Below, piece by piece: positions 1-9,516 of a stretch of 64,000 bases of DNA. The stretch spans positions 10,563,317-10,627,316 of the forward strand of contig JAJEKV010000006.1 in NCBI GenBank assembly GCA_021234155.1. The letters are read 5' to 3'. Source of the DNA: Isoetes taiwanensis (Eukaryota; Streptophyta; Lycopodiopsida; Isoetales; Isoetaceae). Below the pieces are notes generated by a model. That model searched no databases. It saw nothing but the letters and a program-made list of their open reading frames with translations, and was not told the origin of the DNA. Every line of letters begins with the position of its first letter. Position 1 is the first letter of the stretch. The translations under genes and the position numbers were made by a program.

Positions 1-306
1 CCCAAACCCCTAAAAGTGCTCTACCCGCCTTTTTGAGTCCCCAAATTGGATTCTAAGCACCCTTTAAGCAGCCAGAGACCCCTTAAACTTTGGCACCCCC
101 AAAACCCCCAAACCCCCAAAAGGTGCTCTGCCCGCCTTTCTGAGTCCCCAAATTGGATTCTAAGCACCCTTTAAGCAGCCAGAGACCCCTCAAACTTTGG
201 AACCCCCAAACCCCCAAACCCCCAAAAGGTGCTCTGCCCGCCTTTTTGAGTCCCCAAATTGGATTCTAAGCACCCTTTCCGCAGCCAGAGACCCCTCAAA
301 CTTTGG
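1..306. repeat. Tandem array of ~106-bp units
   Basis: Nearly three head-to-tail copies. The landmark GTGCTCT recurs at 16, 123 and 229, giving periods of 107 and 106 bp. Each unit has a C-rich/A-rich stretch (runs of CCCCCAAA) followed by a conserved block about ATTGGATTCTAAGCACCC. The array runs off the left edge, so its true length is unknown. It lies just upstream of the LINE ORF1 remnant on the same strand, so it may be a monomer-type 5' UTR promoter of that LINE. That link is inference. Confidence 0.85.
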
Positions 307-597
307 AAGTCATGGCCACAGAAGATGGACCAACCTGGGAAACCCAAGGCGAGGGGCCGCCGCACAAACGGTCCCGATCAGCCATCATGGATAGGGGATA
401 GTCATCCTCTATGAAGAAGGAGGCTCGGGCTAAGGCTAAGGCCCCCTCAGCGAGGCCAGCCCGGCCGGAAGGAATTGATTGCTCGCATCAAGATAGGAAC
501 TCCTCGCCTCGGCAGAGAATTGGAGCCACGCCAAAGCCGGGAGTGGAGGCTAACAAAGGCTCGTGATTGAGGCTAACAAAGGCCCGCCCGGGCGGGC

Positions 598-1930
598 ATG
601 ACAGTGGAGATGGAGTCCTCGGCATCCCATGTGCTCAAAAGGCAAATGGTGGTCGAGAAGAACCGCATCACAGGTCTGGAGACCCGCACGCTGCATGTGG
701 AAGATGGCCTTGGCCCGCACACTTCGGCGCAACAAAGCCGTGCAGAGGTCGCTGACATGCGGGCCCGCCTAGACTCGGGGTTCATCACTCTGGACACCAT
801 GACACAGGAGAGGGAGCGCGCAATGCAGGAGACGATGGTCACGGTGTCTCGACTTCAGTCACCGAGGTGGAGGCAGCCACCACCATGGCACGGGAGCGAT
901 GTCGCTGCTCTTATAAACGGCCCGGTGCGGCCGGGATCTTGAGTATAGTCGAACAGCAAGCCCGGCCCTCGGTGCGTGTCTTTGGGGCTCGAGACCGCCT
1001 CGCTACTCGAGCACAGGCTCCGGGGGGTTGCGGGCAGCCATCCATTAAGAGAGACGAGGGTCTTCCTACCGAGGTTCATAGTCAGTGTTTACTTGGCGGT
1101 GCGGCCGAGGAGATGGCCAAGCAGCGGCGAGGCCACACGCAGAGTTGTGCTCCCCGACTTCACCGGGGCCGAGAATGCAGCTCCGCACCGCAGCTACCCG
1201 CCACAGCCTCCCGCCGGCAGCCAGGCCCCGCACTGCTGCCCCGCCTCCAGCCACTCCCACGCCATCCCGGCCACCACCACCACCCCGGCCACAGGACCCG
1301 GCCCTCACCCACCTTTGGCCCGCAGGCCGCAGAACTCGAGGGCGCAGGCGGAGAGGCCTGTCTGGTAGTTCGAGGCATGCCAGAACAGCAGGGGGAGAGT
1401 CTCGCCCACAACATCCGAACACACATTCTCGATCGGATGACATTCCCGGGGCCAGTTCACATTTCTCGAGCAGCCCGTCATGGGGCTCAGCACAGTGTCG
1501 TGGACCGCATTGTCATATTCACGATTGCGGATGCAAGGTGGGTGATGCCATATTGCGCCAGTGGGCGATCTTTGAAGGGGACATCCCCTCAGACGTGGAC
1601 GGGACCTCACACCCGTGCAACATGAGGCACGCAGACAGGAGCTTGTCAGGGTCAGAGGCATTCGCCACCAGGGGGGTGCCGCAGGATTGGTTCGAGGCAG
1701 GATGCACATTTTCCCGGACAACGCTCATCGCTGCAGACCCGCAGCCCCAACCGCGCTGCACCGTGGCCCCCTTCTCGCTTCTCCTACCATGCCCCCTTCT
1801 CCTGCTCCCTCACGACCCACGCCCTCTCAGCCACATGCTGCCTCCGCTCCATCTACTTCTCACTCAGCCTCTGCTTCCCGTCCTCCCCCCCGCGACTCAG
1901 GCTGCGCATACCATCCCTGCTGACAAATAG
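598..1930 (+). pseudogene. LINE ORF1 (RNA-binding protein) remnant
   Basis: Three overlapping plus frames appear to carry successive pieces of one protein, so at least two frameshifts are present. The first piece (598-942) is rich in Glu, Arg and Gln with heptad-like spacing, as in an ORF1 coiled coil. The middle (about 1360-1600) reads VRGMPEQQGESLAHNIR and then a beta-rich segment containing DRIVIFTIADARWVM, resembling the RRM-like core of L1-type ORF1 proteins. The last piece (1615-1923) has QHEARRQELVRVRGIRHQGG, like the C-terminal domain, followed by a Pro/Ser-rich tail. ORF1p normally coats LINE RNA and acts as a nucleic-acid chaperone. The assignment rests on pattern and position upstream of the endonuclease. 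Confidence 0.6.
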
Positions 1931-1933
1931 GAA

Positions 1934-2107
1934 TTGTGCCTTCGGGTGGTCTCATGGAATTGTCGAGGCTTCCCTTGGCAGAAGGGGGACAGTCTGAACT
2001 CCGTGGCAGCCGATATGGATCTCATCTTTCTCATGGAGACATGGGAGCATGCTGGGCACAGGCTACCTGATCTGCCGGGTTACCAACATTTCTCAGTCTT
2101 CAATACC
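1934..2107 (+). pseudogene. LINE ORF2, N-terminal endonuclease fragment
   Basis: Begins LRVVSWNCRGF, the first beta strand of the exonuclease-endonuclease-phosphatase fold with its Asn, and continues to MDLIFLMETWEH, which carries the metal-binding Glu. This domain nicks target DNA for target-primed reverse transcription. The frame is cut after the codons for VFNT by the LTR element, and the protein resumes at 15726 in the same phase. Confidence 0.85.
2103..2107. repeat. Target site duplication, left copy (atacc)
   Basis: Five bases directly before the LTR start TGTGA. The same five bases follow the right LTR end TCACA at 15721-15725. Removing everything between restores the LINE endonuclease frame. 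Confidence 0.92.
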
Positions 2108-3710
2108 TGTGATGTTCTAGCACAGTATACGGTCCCAGGACATATATCAGATCTTTCCGCCACGCCGCATTACCGCCACCCCGACCGACGTGTGCGCCCG
2201 ACGCGTGTAGAAAGCGGTAGCCCCTAGGGGGCAACTTGCAAGGAGTGTGCATTTATTAATGTGCACATTTAACCATGTGCACATTTATCTAGGTGCACAT
2301 TTTCCCATGTGGACACTTTATGCCAAGTGGGCCATACCCAAGTGTGCAATTAATGTGCACATTTACCAATGTGCACATTTATTAAGGTGCACACCTTTCC
2401 ATGTGGGCACATTTTGCCACCTAGCCATTAAAGGCAAGTGGGCCCATTCCCAATTATCCCACATGCCTAAAGGGGATAATTGGAAACCCTAGCCACCCCC
2501 TTGTCTATTTAGGAAGGGAAACCCTAACTTGCCCATTTTTCGTTTCTAGGGTTTTAGAGCTCTGTTTTGACTACCCCAGGGGTCAAAACCGCCTCCCAGA
2601 CTCTGTCTGAGCGAATTGCCCCATTAGTTTCCCTTGATTCGAGCAGTTTAGCAGGATGGTTGAGCTCAGGACAGGAGGAGGAACTCAAGGATCCGGTATT
2701 TCGTCAATTTAATAGCCTAAACCATCTTCTAGTCATTAAATCAGTAGGTTTAGCCTATTAAATTGGCCATAGCAGCCCTCTAGATCTCTAGATACCAGAC
2801 TCTAACTAAAGAACCTAACTCTACGATATAGATTAGATCTTGTTCTTTAGTTCTTCTGTGATGTATATGGATGTTGTATCTCTATGAACTCCTTGTGTTG
2901 GGAAGGGGGGTAGAGACCTAAAGCTTGGTAGTAGATGCTCCTAGATTAGCCTCTCTAGCACACTATAGATTCGGCCTGTGCACAAGAGCCACACCTGGTT
3001 GTGGGTGAAGGGGCCAGACTGGCTTAGAAGGAGGTTCGTGTCCTGACCCTTGAACGATCCCTTTGGTGTGTAAGGCCTACCGGGGATCATTGTGACTAGG
3101 TCTAATGGCTTACCACTGAGTGTGGGTAGGGCATGGGCTCGACACCCGTGAAGTGGTGTACACTTTCCAGTGGGTTCAGTCGAATAAGGGCAGTGGCCCT
3201 CTAGTCACCTTGGGTCAGCATGTAGACCTCTGGAGGGAGTGATCCCTACCTGCCCCATCGGAACTGGGGAGATGCAACCCAGGAATAGCCCTTTTGGCTA
3301 TGCCTTCGGTGGGCTACAGTCAGGTCCCAACACTTTTCAGCCTACTCTGCAACCCGGGGGATTCACATGTTTTGGGCGTACAAACCATGTGAGTTATACT
3401 TGAGGGGTTTTTTTTACCATTTTACGTAGGCATACGTACCATACTAGGGGTTTTTTAACCACTATTTGGGGTAAACCATATACTTAAAGGGGTTAAAATA
3501 GCTTTCATAAGTCAGTATACTAGGGGGTTTTTTACTACCCCCTGAACGCAGATGGCATATCCCCTTTGTTATAAGTGAATCCCCCGGGCTCTGCAAAGTG
3601 TGCACAGGAGGGGCGGATGGAGTGGACAACCCTAAGCCATGTTCTTATGCCAGCCAAATCCATTGCCATGAATTCTGTCTGCAATGAACTCTGGAGACCC
3701 AAGCCGTCAG
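2108..3710 (+). repeat. Left LTR of chromovirus (3' end missing)
   Basis: Aligns with 14075-15412 and begins TGTGATGTTCT. Outside the inserted TIR element, similarity is very high from about 2220 onward, but the first ~110 bp are clearly more diverged. The right LTR lacks about 16 bp present here near 2845. Similarity stops at 3710 in ...AAGCCGTCAG, whereas the right LTR continues another ~308 bp to TCACA, so the U5 end and primer-binding site were deleted here. The segment contains repeated GTGCACATTT motifs (2240-2400) and AAACCCTA-type telo-boxes near 2484-2526. Confidence 0.9.
3353..3588. mobile_element. 236-bp MITE inside the left LTR
   Basis: Perfect 14-bp terminal inverted repeats (CCCGGGGGATTCAC at 3353; its reverse complement ends at 3588), flanked by an 8-bp duplication CTCTGCAA at 3345-3352 and 3589-3596. 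The right LTR has the empty site with one CTCTGCAA (about 15290-15297). The interior is AT-rich with repeated T-runs and has no coding capacity. An 8-bp duplication fits hAT or P-type transposases, but the TIR sequence is not one I recognise. It inserted after the LTR element did. Confidence 0.95.
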
Positions 3711-4703
3711 CAGAAGGGACAGCCGACCGTCGAGGAACAACTCGAAGCTTGGGCCCGTCTGCAGGAAGCTGAGGAGAGGGAGGAGCAGCGGCAGCCGAAG
3801 CTTAGCCCTGCTGAAGAAGAAGACCTCGCGGCGTTCATCAGCAAGTATGAAGCCAAAGAGCGCCGTCGAGAGAGGAGGACAAAAAGACGGGAGGACGAGC
3901 CAACCATAGCCGGCGAGCCGAAGAGGAAGAGGGCCAAGGGCATTAAGGCGGGAAAGAGAACAGCCAGAAGGTTGGTAAGCGAAAGCAGTGGTCCCGCCAT
4001 CAATGAGCCATCAGGCGAGAAGGCCTCGCCTTCTACCGACTCTGGACGAAGATTACGCCCCCAACACCGGGGACAAGCTCTTCAAACCCCGGCCGTGGAG
4101 AAGGAAGTACCCGGCGGTGTGGCACCCGAAAGCAGAGCAGCCCGCAAGCCCGGCTCCCCACCATTCCCGACGTGGGATAGGGTCAAAGCCCCACCGACCA
4201 CAACGGGAGGCGTACGTGATAGACCCCGTCAAGGTCTATCAGAAGAAGATCAAGGAGCACAACGCCTACATGGCGAAGTGGGAGGCATACAACGCTACTA
4301 CCGTGAGCAATGTGGTGAGAACAATTGAAGGCGACCGGACAAAAGTCAAACCCTGAAGCCGCCACCACCGAAGCCCAAGCCTCCCAGGGCACCAGGAAAG
4401 AAGCGGACCAACAGCAAGCAGAAGGAGCAGAGAGCCCTCAAGGAGATTTGGCACTTCCAGCGAAGTTACGGACTCTTGATCCCCCGAGCACCGTTTCAAC
4501 GCTTGGTCCGAGAGGTTATGCAAGAGTATAACACAGACATGCGGGTGACCGACGAAATGTTGCTGTGCCTACAGGAGGCAGCAGAGCAAAAACTGGTGCA
4601 GCACTTTGAAGACTCGACGGCCTGCACAGTTCACGCGAAGAGGGTCACACTCATGAGACAGGATATGCATTTGGCTAGACACATCAAGGGAGAACGCCCT
4701 TGA
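3684..4703 (+). pseudogene. Retrotransposon-borne histone H3-like protein
   Basis: The first nine codons lie in LTR sequence, so this ATG is probably not the original start. The frame from 3684 is highly charged (repeated EE/RR, basic clusters like GEPKRKRAKGIKAGKR), shifts near 4010-4030 into a second frame holding YVIDPVKVYQKKIKEHNAY, and returns to the first frame near 4350. The last ~90 codons (about 4425-4700) align to the whole histone H3 fold: alpha-N ALKEIWHFQRS, alpha-1 PFQRLVREVMQ, loop 1 YNTDMR, alpha-2 LQEAAEQKLVQHFED, loop 2 HAKRVTLM, alpha-3 RQDMHLARHIKGERP. Arg of loop 1, the HAKRVT segment and Asp of alpha-3 are kept. LKEIxHFQ, LLIP, LQEAAE and RVTLMR resemble plant CENH3, whereas PFQRLVRE, FEDS and GERP resemble canonical H3, and loop 1 has no CENH3-type insertion. 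The tail before the fold is far longer than in any standard H3. Role in the element: unknown; chromatin or centromere targeting is inference. Confidence 0.9.
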
Positions 4704-4809
4704 ACTTCTTGTAAATAATGGATGTTTAACCTTGCTTAATTAGGTTAAGATATCGAATGCTGGCTCTTGTTTTGGTTAAATTGGACCTTTTGAGCAAAAT
4801 TGAGACGAT

Positions 4810-4876
4810 GTCTCACACGTCGCGCCAGGACAGAAAATGAGAATCTCATTTTCGGGCTGGGCGCAACGTGTGAGAC
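4810..4876. repeat. 67-nt imperfect palindrome, copy 1
   Basis: Arms GTCTCACACGT and ACGTGTGAGAC flank an inner inverted pair (AAAATGAGA / TCTCATTTT) and GC-rich connectors, so nearly the whole segment can fold on itself. A second copy starts exactly 200 bp downstream. Both lie between the H3-like ORF and a TATA box. Confidence 0.85.
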
Positions 4877-5009
4877 CATGCCCCAAAAATGCCTAAAACA
4901 GCTCCAAATCGACCAAATAAGGGGTCAATTCGGCCTAACTCGACGAGTCCAGTAGAATTAGACCCTTAGATCACCCAAATTGATCAAGTTTAACCCATTT
5001 AGAGCCCAT

Positions 5010-5076
5010 GTCTCACATGTCGCGCCAGGGCAGAAAATGAACTTTTCATTATCGGTCTGGGTGCAACGTGTGAGAC
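5010..5076. repeat. 67-nt imperfect palindrome, copy 2
   Basis: Same length and layout as the copy at 4810, with arms GTCTCACATGT and ACGTGTGAGAC. The outer arms and the CGCGCCAGG segment are better conserved than the centre. Confidence 0.85.
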
Positions 5077-5158
5077 CTCTCAGCATTTTGTCACCATGCC
5101 ACATTCAAATGATCTCCAATTTGTTGCAATAGGTTCATTAGTCGATCTTAGCATGCTC

Positions 5159-5275
5159 AAACCCTAAAAGTAGTCTTCAAACCTTCAATTGCACCTCTTA
5201 ATAGGTCAGAATCGCCCAATCCCAGTAAATTCTAGGTCATCCAAAAATTAGGGTTTTTCCCTTTTCTATAAATAG
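5159..5275 (+). promoter_or_regulatory. Promoter-like segment with telo-boxes and TATA box
   Basis: Telo-box AAACCCTA near 5160 and an inverted one (TTAGGGTTT) near 5248 precede CTATAAATAG at 5266-5275. Plant histone and translation-machinery promoters often combine telo-boxes with a TATA box. An ATG follows at 5389, so a transcript starting about 5300 would have a short leader. An internal promoter of this type is unusual for a chromovirus. Confidence 0.6.
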
Positions 5276-5388
5276 ATCCCCCATTTCTCATTTAGCACCC
5301 TACAAGTTTGCTCTCGACTGCTTAGGCGATCTTCCAGCTCCCTGAGGCGCTTCTGCATCTGTTTGATACTCTCTTCTTCGCTAGATCA

Positions 5389-6943
5389 ATGGCCACTGCT
5401 GACTTCAGGCGATGATACAGCGCCAATGCCCATGCTGCCGAGGCGGATGTCAATGACATCTTCCGAGTCTTTGGGAAAGAAATAGATGTCCAAGCCACTC
5501 TAAATGCAACCCCAGCATATAGACAAGTTCTAGCAGAGTTCCAAGCTAGGGTAGGACCCTCCCTCGTTCAGCTCCCCCCTTGCATAGGCTACTTTGTTCC
5601 CCGCCCATCCCTTCAAGCAGCCTTGGGTGATGTCCCCAACATCGCCAAGTACTTGACTAACAAGGCGCAGAGATCGCCAGACTACATGGTCCCCGACAGT
5701 TGACAGACCAAGTATTTCCTCCACACCGCCTCTAGCTATTTTCCTATCCCACTGTGCCGAAAACCCAATGGGGCAACCTCTATCCCTCCGATGGAGGTGG
5801 ACCCCATAGCAGCCCAAGCAGCCAGAAAGCAGATGCTTTTGGCAAGCATGCCAGGAGCAAGAAGGAAGAGAAGAAGAAGAGGAGTCGGGCGATTTAAGAG
5901 TATACGGAGCTCGACTCAGATCTAAGAAACGGCCAAGCAGAGGAGGAGCTGGCCAACATCGAGCCGGAGCCTGCAGACCCTCTAATTGCTCCCCACTTGC
6001 TAGGCATCACAAGCCTAGCCCCCATCATCATCAACGGAGAGGAGTATTTACTCCTCGCTGACATCCGTAACCTCCCCTCAATGCAGGAGAGGGAGTCAGA
6101 TTGATGAGTTGCCGCACCAACCACGGCAAGAACTAGAAATGGACGACTTCATCGTCCGAGGAGCCTCGTGACTTCGCTTCAAGAAGCCGACACCTGCCAC
6201 TGTGGGAGTCGACTTCTGATATCCGGGCCTACAGCAAAGATAAGGCAAAAGTTATGGAGGCCGAGACCCGCCATGGGAAGAAGATTCCTTGCCATCCAGA
6301 ACGGATGGGGATCAGAGGCAAGACCACCAAAGATCTTGATGCCGCAGCCCCTGACACCACCCCCCAAAGAAGAGGAGCAGAATCGACATCAGCGAAGTGA
6401 CTCCACAATTGCGCACTCAACGGAGCCGACCGAGATAGAGGTCGACACTCACTACCGGATGGCATAGAGCCGGGAGGCCAAACAAGTGGAGAATCATCTA
6501 CTTACACACAAACCATGTGTCACTGAGGTACTACCCCTCGGGCCGGGCCGGATGGGAGAATAACGGTGATACACCGCAAATTCAGCCTACGAGGTGAAGA
6601 AGGAGTGTTCATGCTTATTGCACTCTCGTGCTTCTGTGCATGCTCGAATAGCGGCAAATGTCGACTATGCTATCCTAGTGAAGAGAGCAATGGCACTTGA
6701 CCTCTTTGATTTCTAGTGCCCTACCGGACGGCAGTGGAAGATTGGCAATAACCGCGCCTACACCTCCCTAACCACAGTGGTGGAAGAGTTGGTGGCGGCA
6801 CCTGCATGTATGACGCCGACCAATGTCCTTAGGAACTTGGGAGGCCCGGATAGGAACGCCCAAGTTAAGAAGTTCCTAGAGGACAACCCATCTTACGGGC
6901 ATTTCAAGATTAATAGACTCTTGATCCCTGAGATTTTGTACTA
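5389..6943 (+). pseudogene. Unrecognised accessory gene unit of the chromovirus
   Basis: From ATG 5389 (MATADFRR, stop, then an open stretch ALGDVPNIAKYLTNKAQRSP) coding-like sequence continues with stops and frameshifts: a basic RRKRRRRG segment near 5865, IEPEPADPLIAPHLLG near 5960, and a last open stretch from about 6690 ending NPSYGHFKINRLLIPEILY at 6943. I do not recognise the family, and it is not a normal gag. It lies downstream of a TATA box and is followed by an AT-rich stretch, so it may be one captured or accessory transcription unit. It could instead be two genes. Confidence 0.45.
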
Positions 6944-7132
6944 AAATATTATATAATATAAATATAATTTCCCTTGCACTTTAAATGTTTTGTTGATGTA
7001 TTTTGTTCCACAACTATGCCAACAAACCACATATAATGCAAGAGAACAAGTAAAACTAATCATATAGCCATGAATTACTTGTGTATGCAGCTAGAGGCCT
7101 AGGCTCGTGGGAACCACAACGCCGGAGACAAC

Positions 7133-8465
7133 ATGGAAGAACAGAGTCCCTGTGCCACCCCCCAAGAAGGAACCTATTTGAGGAATTTGGACCCATGACC
7201 CCCAGAAGAAGAAATATCACAGATGAGAATGCACCTTGAGCAGATAAAGGCCTTGGCTGGTCGCGACAAGCTGTGAGTGGGTTCGGTGGGCAATGCTCGA
7301 TTGCCTCAAGCATCAGCTCGAAAAAAAACAGAAGGGACAAGAAGAGGAGCAAGAGAAGGAGGTCCTCCCTCGAATCCTCCGACTCAAGTCCGATTCGGAC
7401 TCCAACCCGAGGAAGAGGAAGAGCGGTGCCCAGGACCGTAAGCGGATGGAAGGCAGAGGAACACCGCAGATGGAAGGCGACGGATACCACGGATGGACGA
7501 TTAAAGGGACACAAGAACCTCGATTACCGTAAGAAGGTAGACTCGTGATTGGGAAATGTTTGAAGGGTGAAGTCGAAAGCAATTCTCGGCGAGAACAGCG
7601 TCGCATGGAGGCAGAGACTTTATTCGATGAGATGAGCGACGGTATGAAGGACAAGGATAAAGGCGGGGTGGCAACAGCCAACCCGAAAAGAGAGCAGCAC
7701 GGATATGGTGGAAGGGTATGCAAAGACCCATGGCTTGGCGGTGGATGCTTGCGTGTGTTCAGGAAGTTTGCTAAAGCCTTCAAGCGCCATTACGCCCCCA
7801 AAGAGAGCATAAGTCCAAAGATGATGCAGCTATTCTATAGGTCGCAACAAGGAAACAAATCAGTCTAGAAATATACAGAGGGAATTCATGAGGCTAAGGC
7901 TTTATGTGCCAAAGTTGGGCTTAAAAGCATGCAAAGTGGAAAGCTATATTGAGGGGTGAATGATGAGATCCCAGAAGTTTGTAAGGGCAATAAACCCTAA
8001 GACAAGATCGTAAGGTGAGTCCAAGGCAATAAGTTTGCAAGGAAATGTGGCCTCTAATAGCGGCAGAGGGCAGATTATCGGGGACAAAGGCAAGGCAACG
8101 AGGGAGTTATAGCCCTAGGGCAGCTAGCCCAGCCCAAATTTAGAGCCCCATATGGTGGCAAACAGGGAAGCAAAGCAGAAAAGAAAGCGGTGTCCTTCAA
8201 GGACAAGGTGAGGGGTCAAACTACTCCAAAGCAAAGGCGATCCTTTTGGGGTGCTATGCCCAAGGAAAAGAGACAGGAGTGCATAGAAAAGCAGCTTTGC
8301 TTCAGGTGCTTCCAGCCAGGCCATAGGACAGCGAACTGCCCCTACGTCATGAGTGCGGCACTAGCGGAGTTGGGAGATTGGGACATTCTGTCTGACGACG
8401 ACGGCGAGGCAGGCCGCGACTACATCCAGGGTGAGTGTCATATCTTTGTTTGCAATAGATACTGA
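7133..8465 (+). pseudogene. Chromovirus gag polyprotein, decayed
   Basis: A likely start at 7133 (MEEQSPCATPQEG) leads into a charged coiled segment (MRMHLEQIKALAGRDKL), a Lys/Arg/Ser-rich stretch (7300-7500), then a Retrotrans_gag-like region at 7740-7960 with FKRHYAPKE, MMQLFYRSQQGNKSV and YTEGIHEAKALC. It ends with a CCHC zinc knuckle CFRCFQPGHRTANC at 8298-8339, which in family members binds the element RNA. Multiple stops and frame changes are present. The final ORF overlaps the start of the protease frame by about 35 bp. Confidence 0.8.
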
Positions 8466-9516
8466 GCAAGCAGAGAGCCAAGATAAGGTAATTTCTGATG
8501 AGGGGAAGGCCAAGGCCAAGTCTTTCATAGTCTTGATAGACTCGGGAAGTAGCCATAACTTTGCATCCCCCAGAATGGTTGAAATGTTGAAGTTGAAACC
8601 ATTAAAGTCGAAGCCAAGGCCCGTCGTCTTAGCAAGTGGAGTAGTAAGGCAGACGGCAGGTAAGAGAATTAACTTCGACATTGACTTGCCATGGATTAAT
8701 ATCCAGATGGGGGCAGAGGTAATGGGCATTGGCAAGTATGACCTGATCATAGGAATGGAGTATCTTGGACCAGCAGGGGCCATCATCGATTGTGGGAAGC
8801 GGAAGGTGACCTTCCCAACGCCCGACGGCAAGATCATTGAGATCACAGGTAAAGAAGTTGTTCCCATCATGCAGTGTATGTCTTCTAAGCGACTGTTCAA
8901 GTGCATCAAGAGCGAGCAGGTAGCTTACATCTTCAAGCTTGAGATCGAAGAGCCGGAGTTGGAAGAAAGCAAAGAAGACAAGATGCGCAGCAAGTTGCCG
9001 AAGCAAATAGCTAAGTTGATCACGGAATTCCACGATCTCTTCCCAGATGAGATCGAGCACCTCCCTCCTTACAGGGGAGTCGAGTGTGAGATAGCACTCG
9101 AACCGGGAACGAAGCCGACAAGTAAGGCCCCATACAGAATGACGACGCAGGAGTTGACGGAGCTAAAGAAGCAATTGCAGGAGTTGCTCGACCTAGGCTT
9201 CATTAGACCTAGCGTCTCGCCGTTTGGAGCGCCCATTCTGTTTGTCAAGAAGAAGGATGGCAGTTTAAGGATGTGCATAGACTATAGGCAGTTGAATAAG
9301 CATACCATCAAGAACAAGTATGCGCTCCCTCGATCGGATGACTTGATGGATCAGCTCCAAGGTGCAAAGGTCTTCTCCAAAATCGACTTAAGGTCAGGGT
9401 ATCACCAGATCCGGATAAAGGAGGAAGATATCCATAAGACGGCTTTCAGGACCGAGGGCGGAGAAGGTGAAAGATTGGGCAGAGCATTGGCACAAGAAAG
9501 CCCAAGCGGGGTTTGA
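8431..9516 (+). pseudogene. Chromovirus protease and truncated reverse transcriptase
   Basis: One open frame of 361 codons. An aspartic protease carries DSGSSHNF (about 8548) and later IIGMEYLG. Then comes the RT N-terminal half: [23 protein letters not shown] and motif [14 protein letters not shown], with the first catalytic Asp. After TAFRT (about 9450) the frame breaks. The RT palm with motifs B and C (the xxDD box), roughly 150 residues, is missing, and the sequence jumps in another phase to the segment before RNase H. This element cannot make its own RT. Confidence 0.92.

Noticed and set aside
1066-1721. Long minus-strand ORFs opposite LINE ORF1
   Set aside because: High G+C leaves all frames open. 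The plus strand has the LINE motifs in order; the minus frames show only low-complexity sequence.
3700-3712. LTR end at ...GTCAG (3710 / 15412)
   Set aside because: Similarity between LTRs stops there, but no target duplication or TG..CA end fits. The right LTR clearly continues to TCACA at 15720 with a perfect atacc duplication.
3684-4703. Reading the H3 segment as a plain host CENH3 exon
   Set aside because: It lies inside the target duplication of the LTR element, between its LTR and gag, and loop 1 lacks the CENH3-type insertion. Later host capture is still possible and is stated as an alternative.
7056-7783. Minus-strand ORFs of 152 and 156 codons opposite gag
   Set aside because: Shadows of the Lys/Arg/Glu-rich gag region; composition explains them and no domain is visible.
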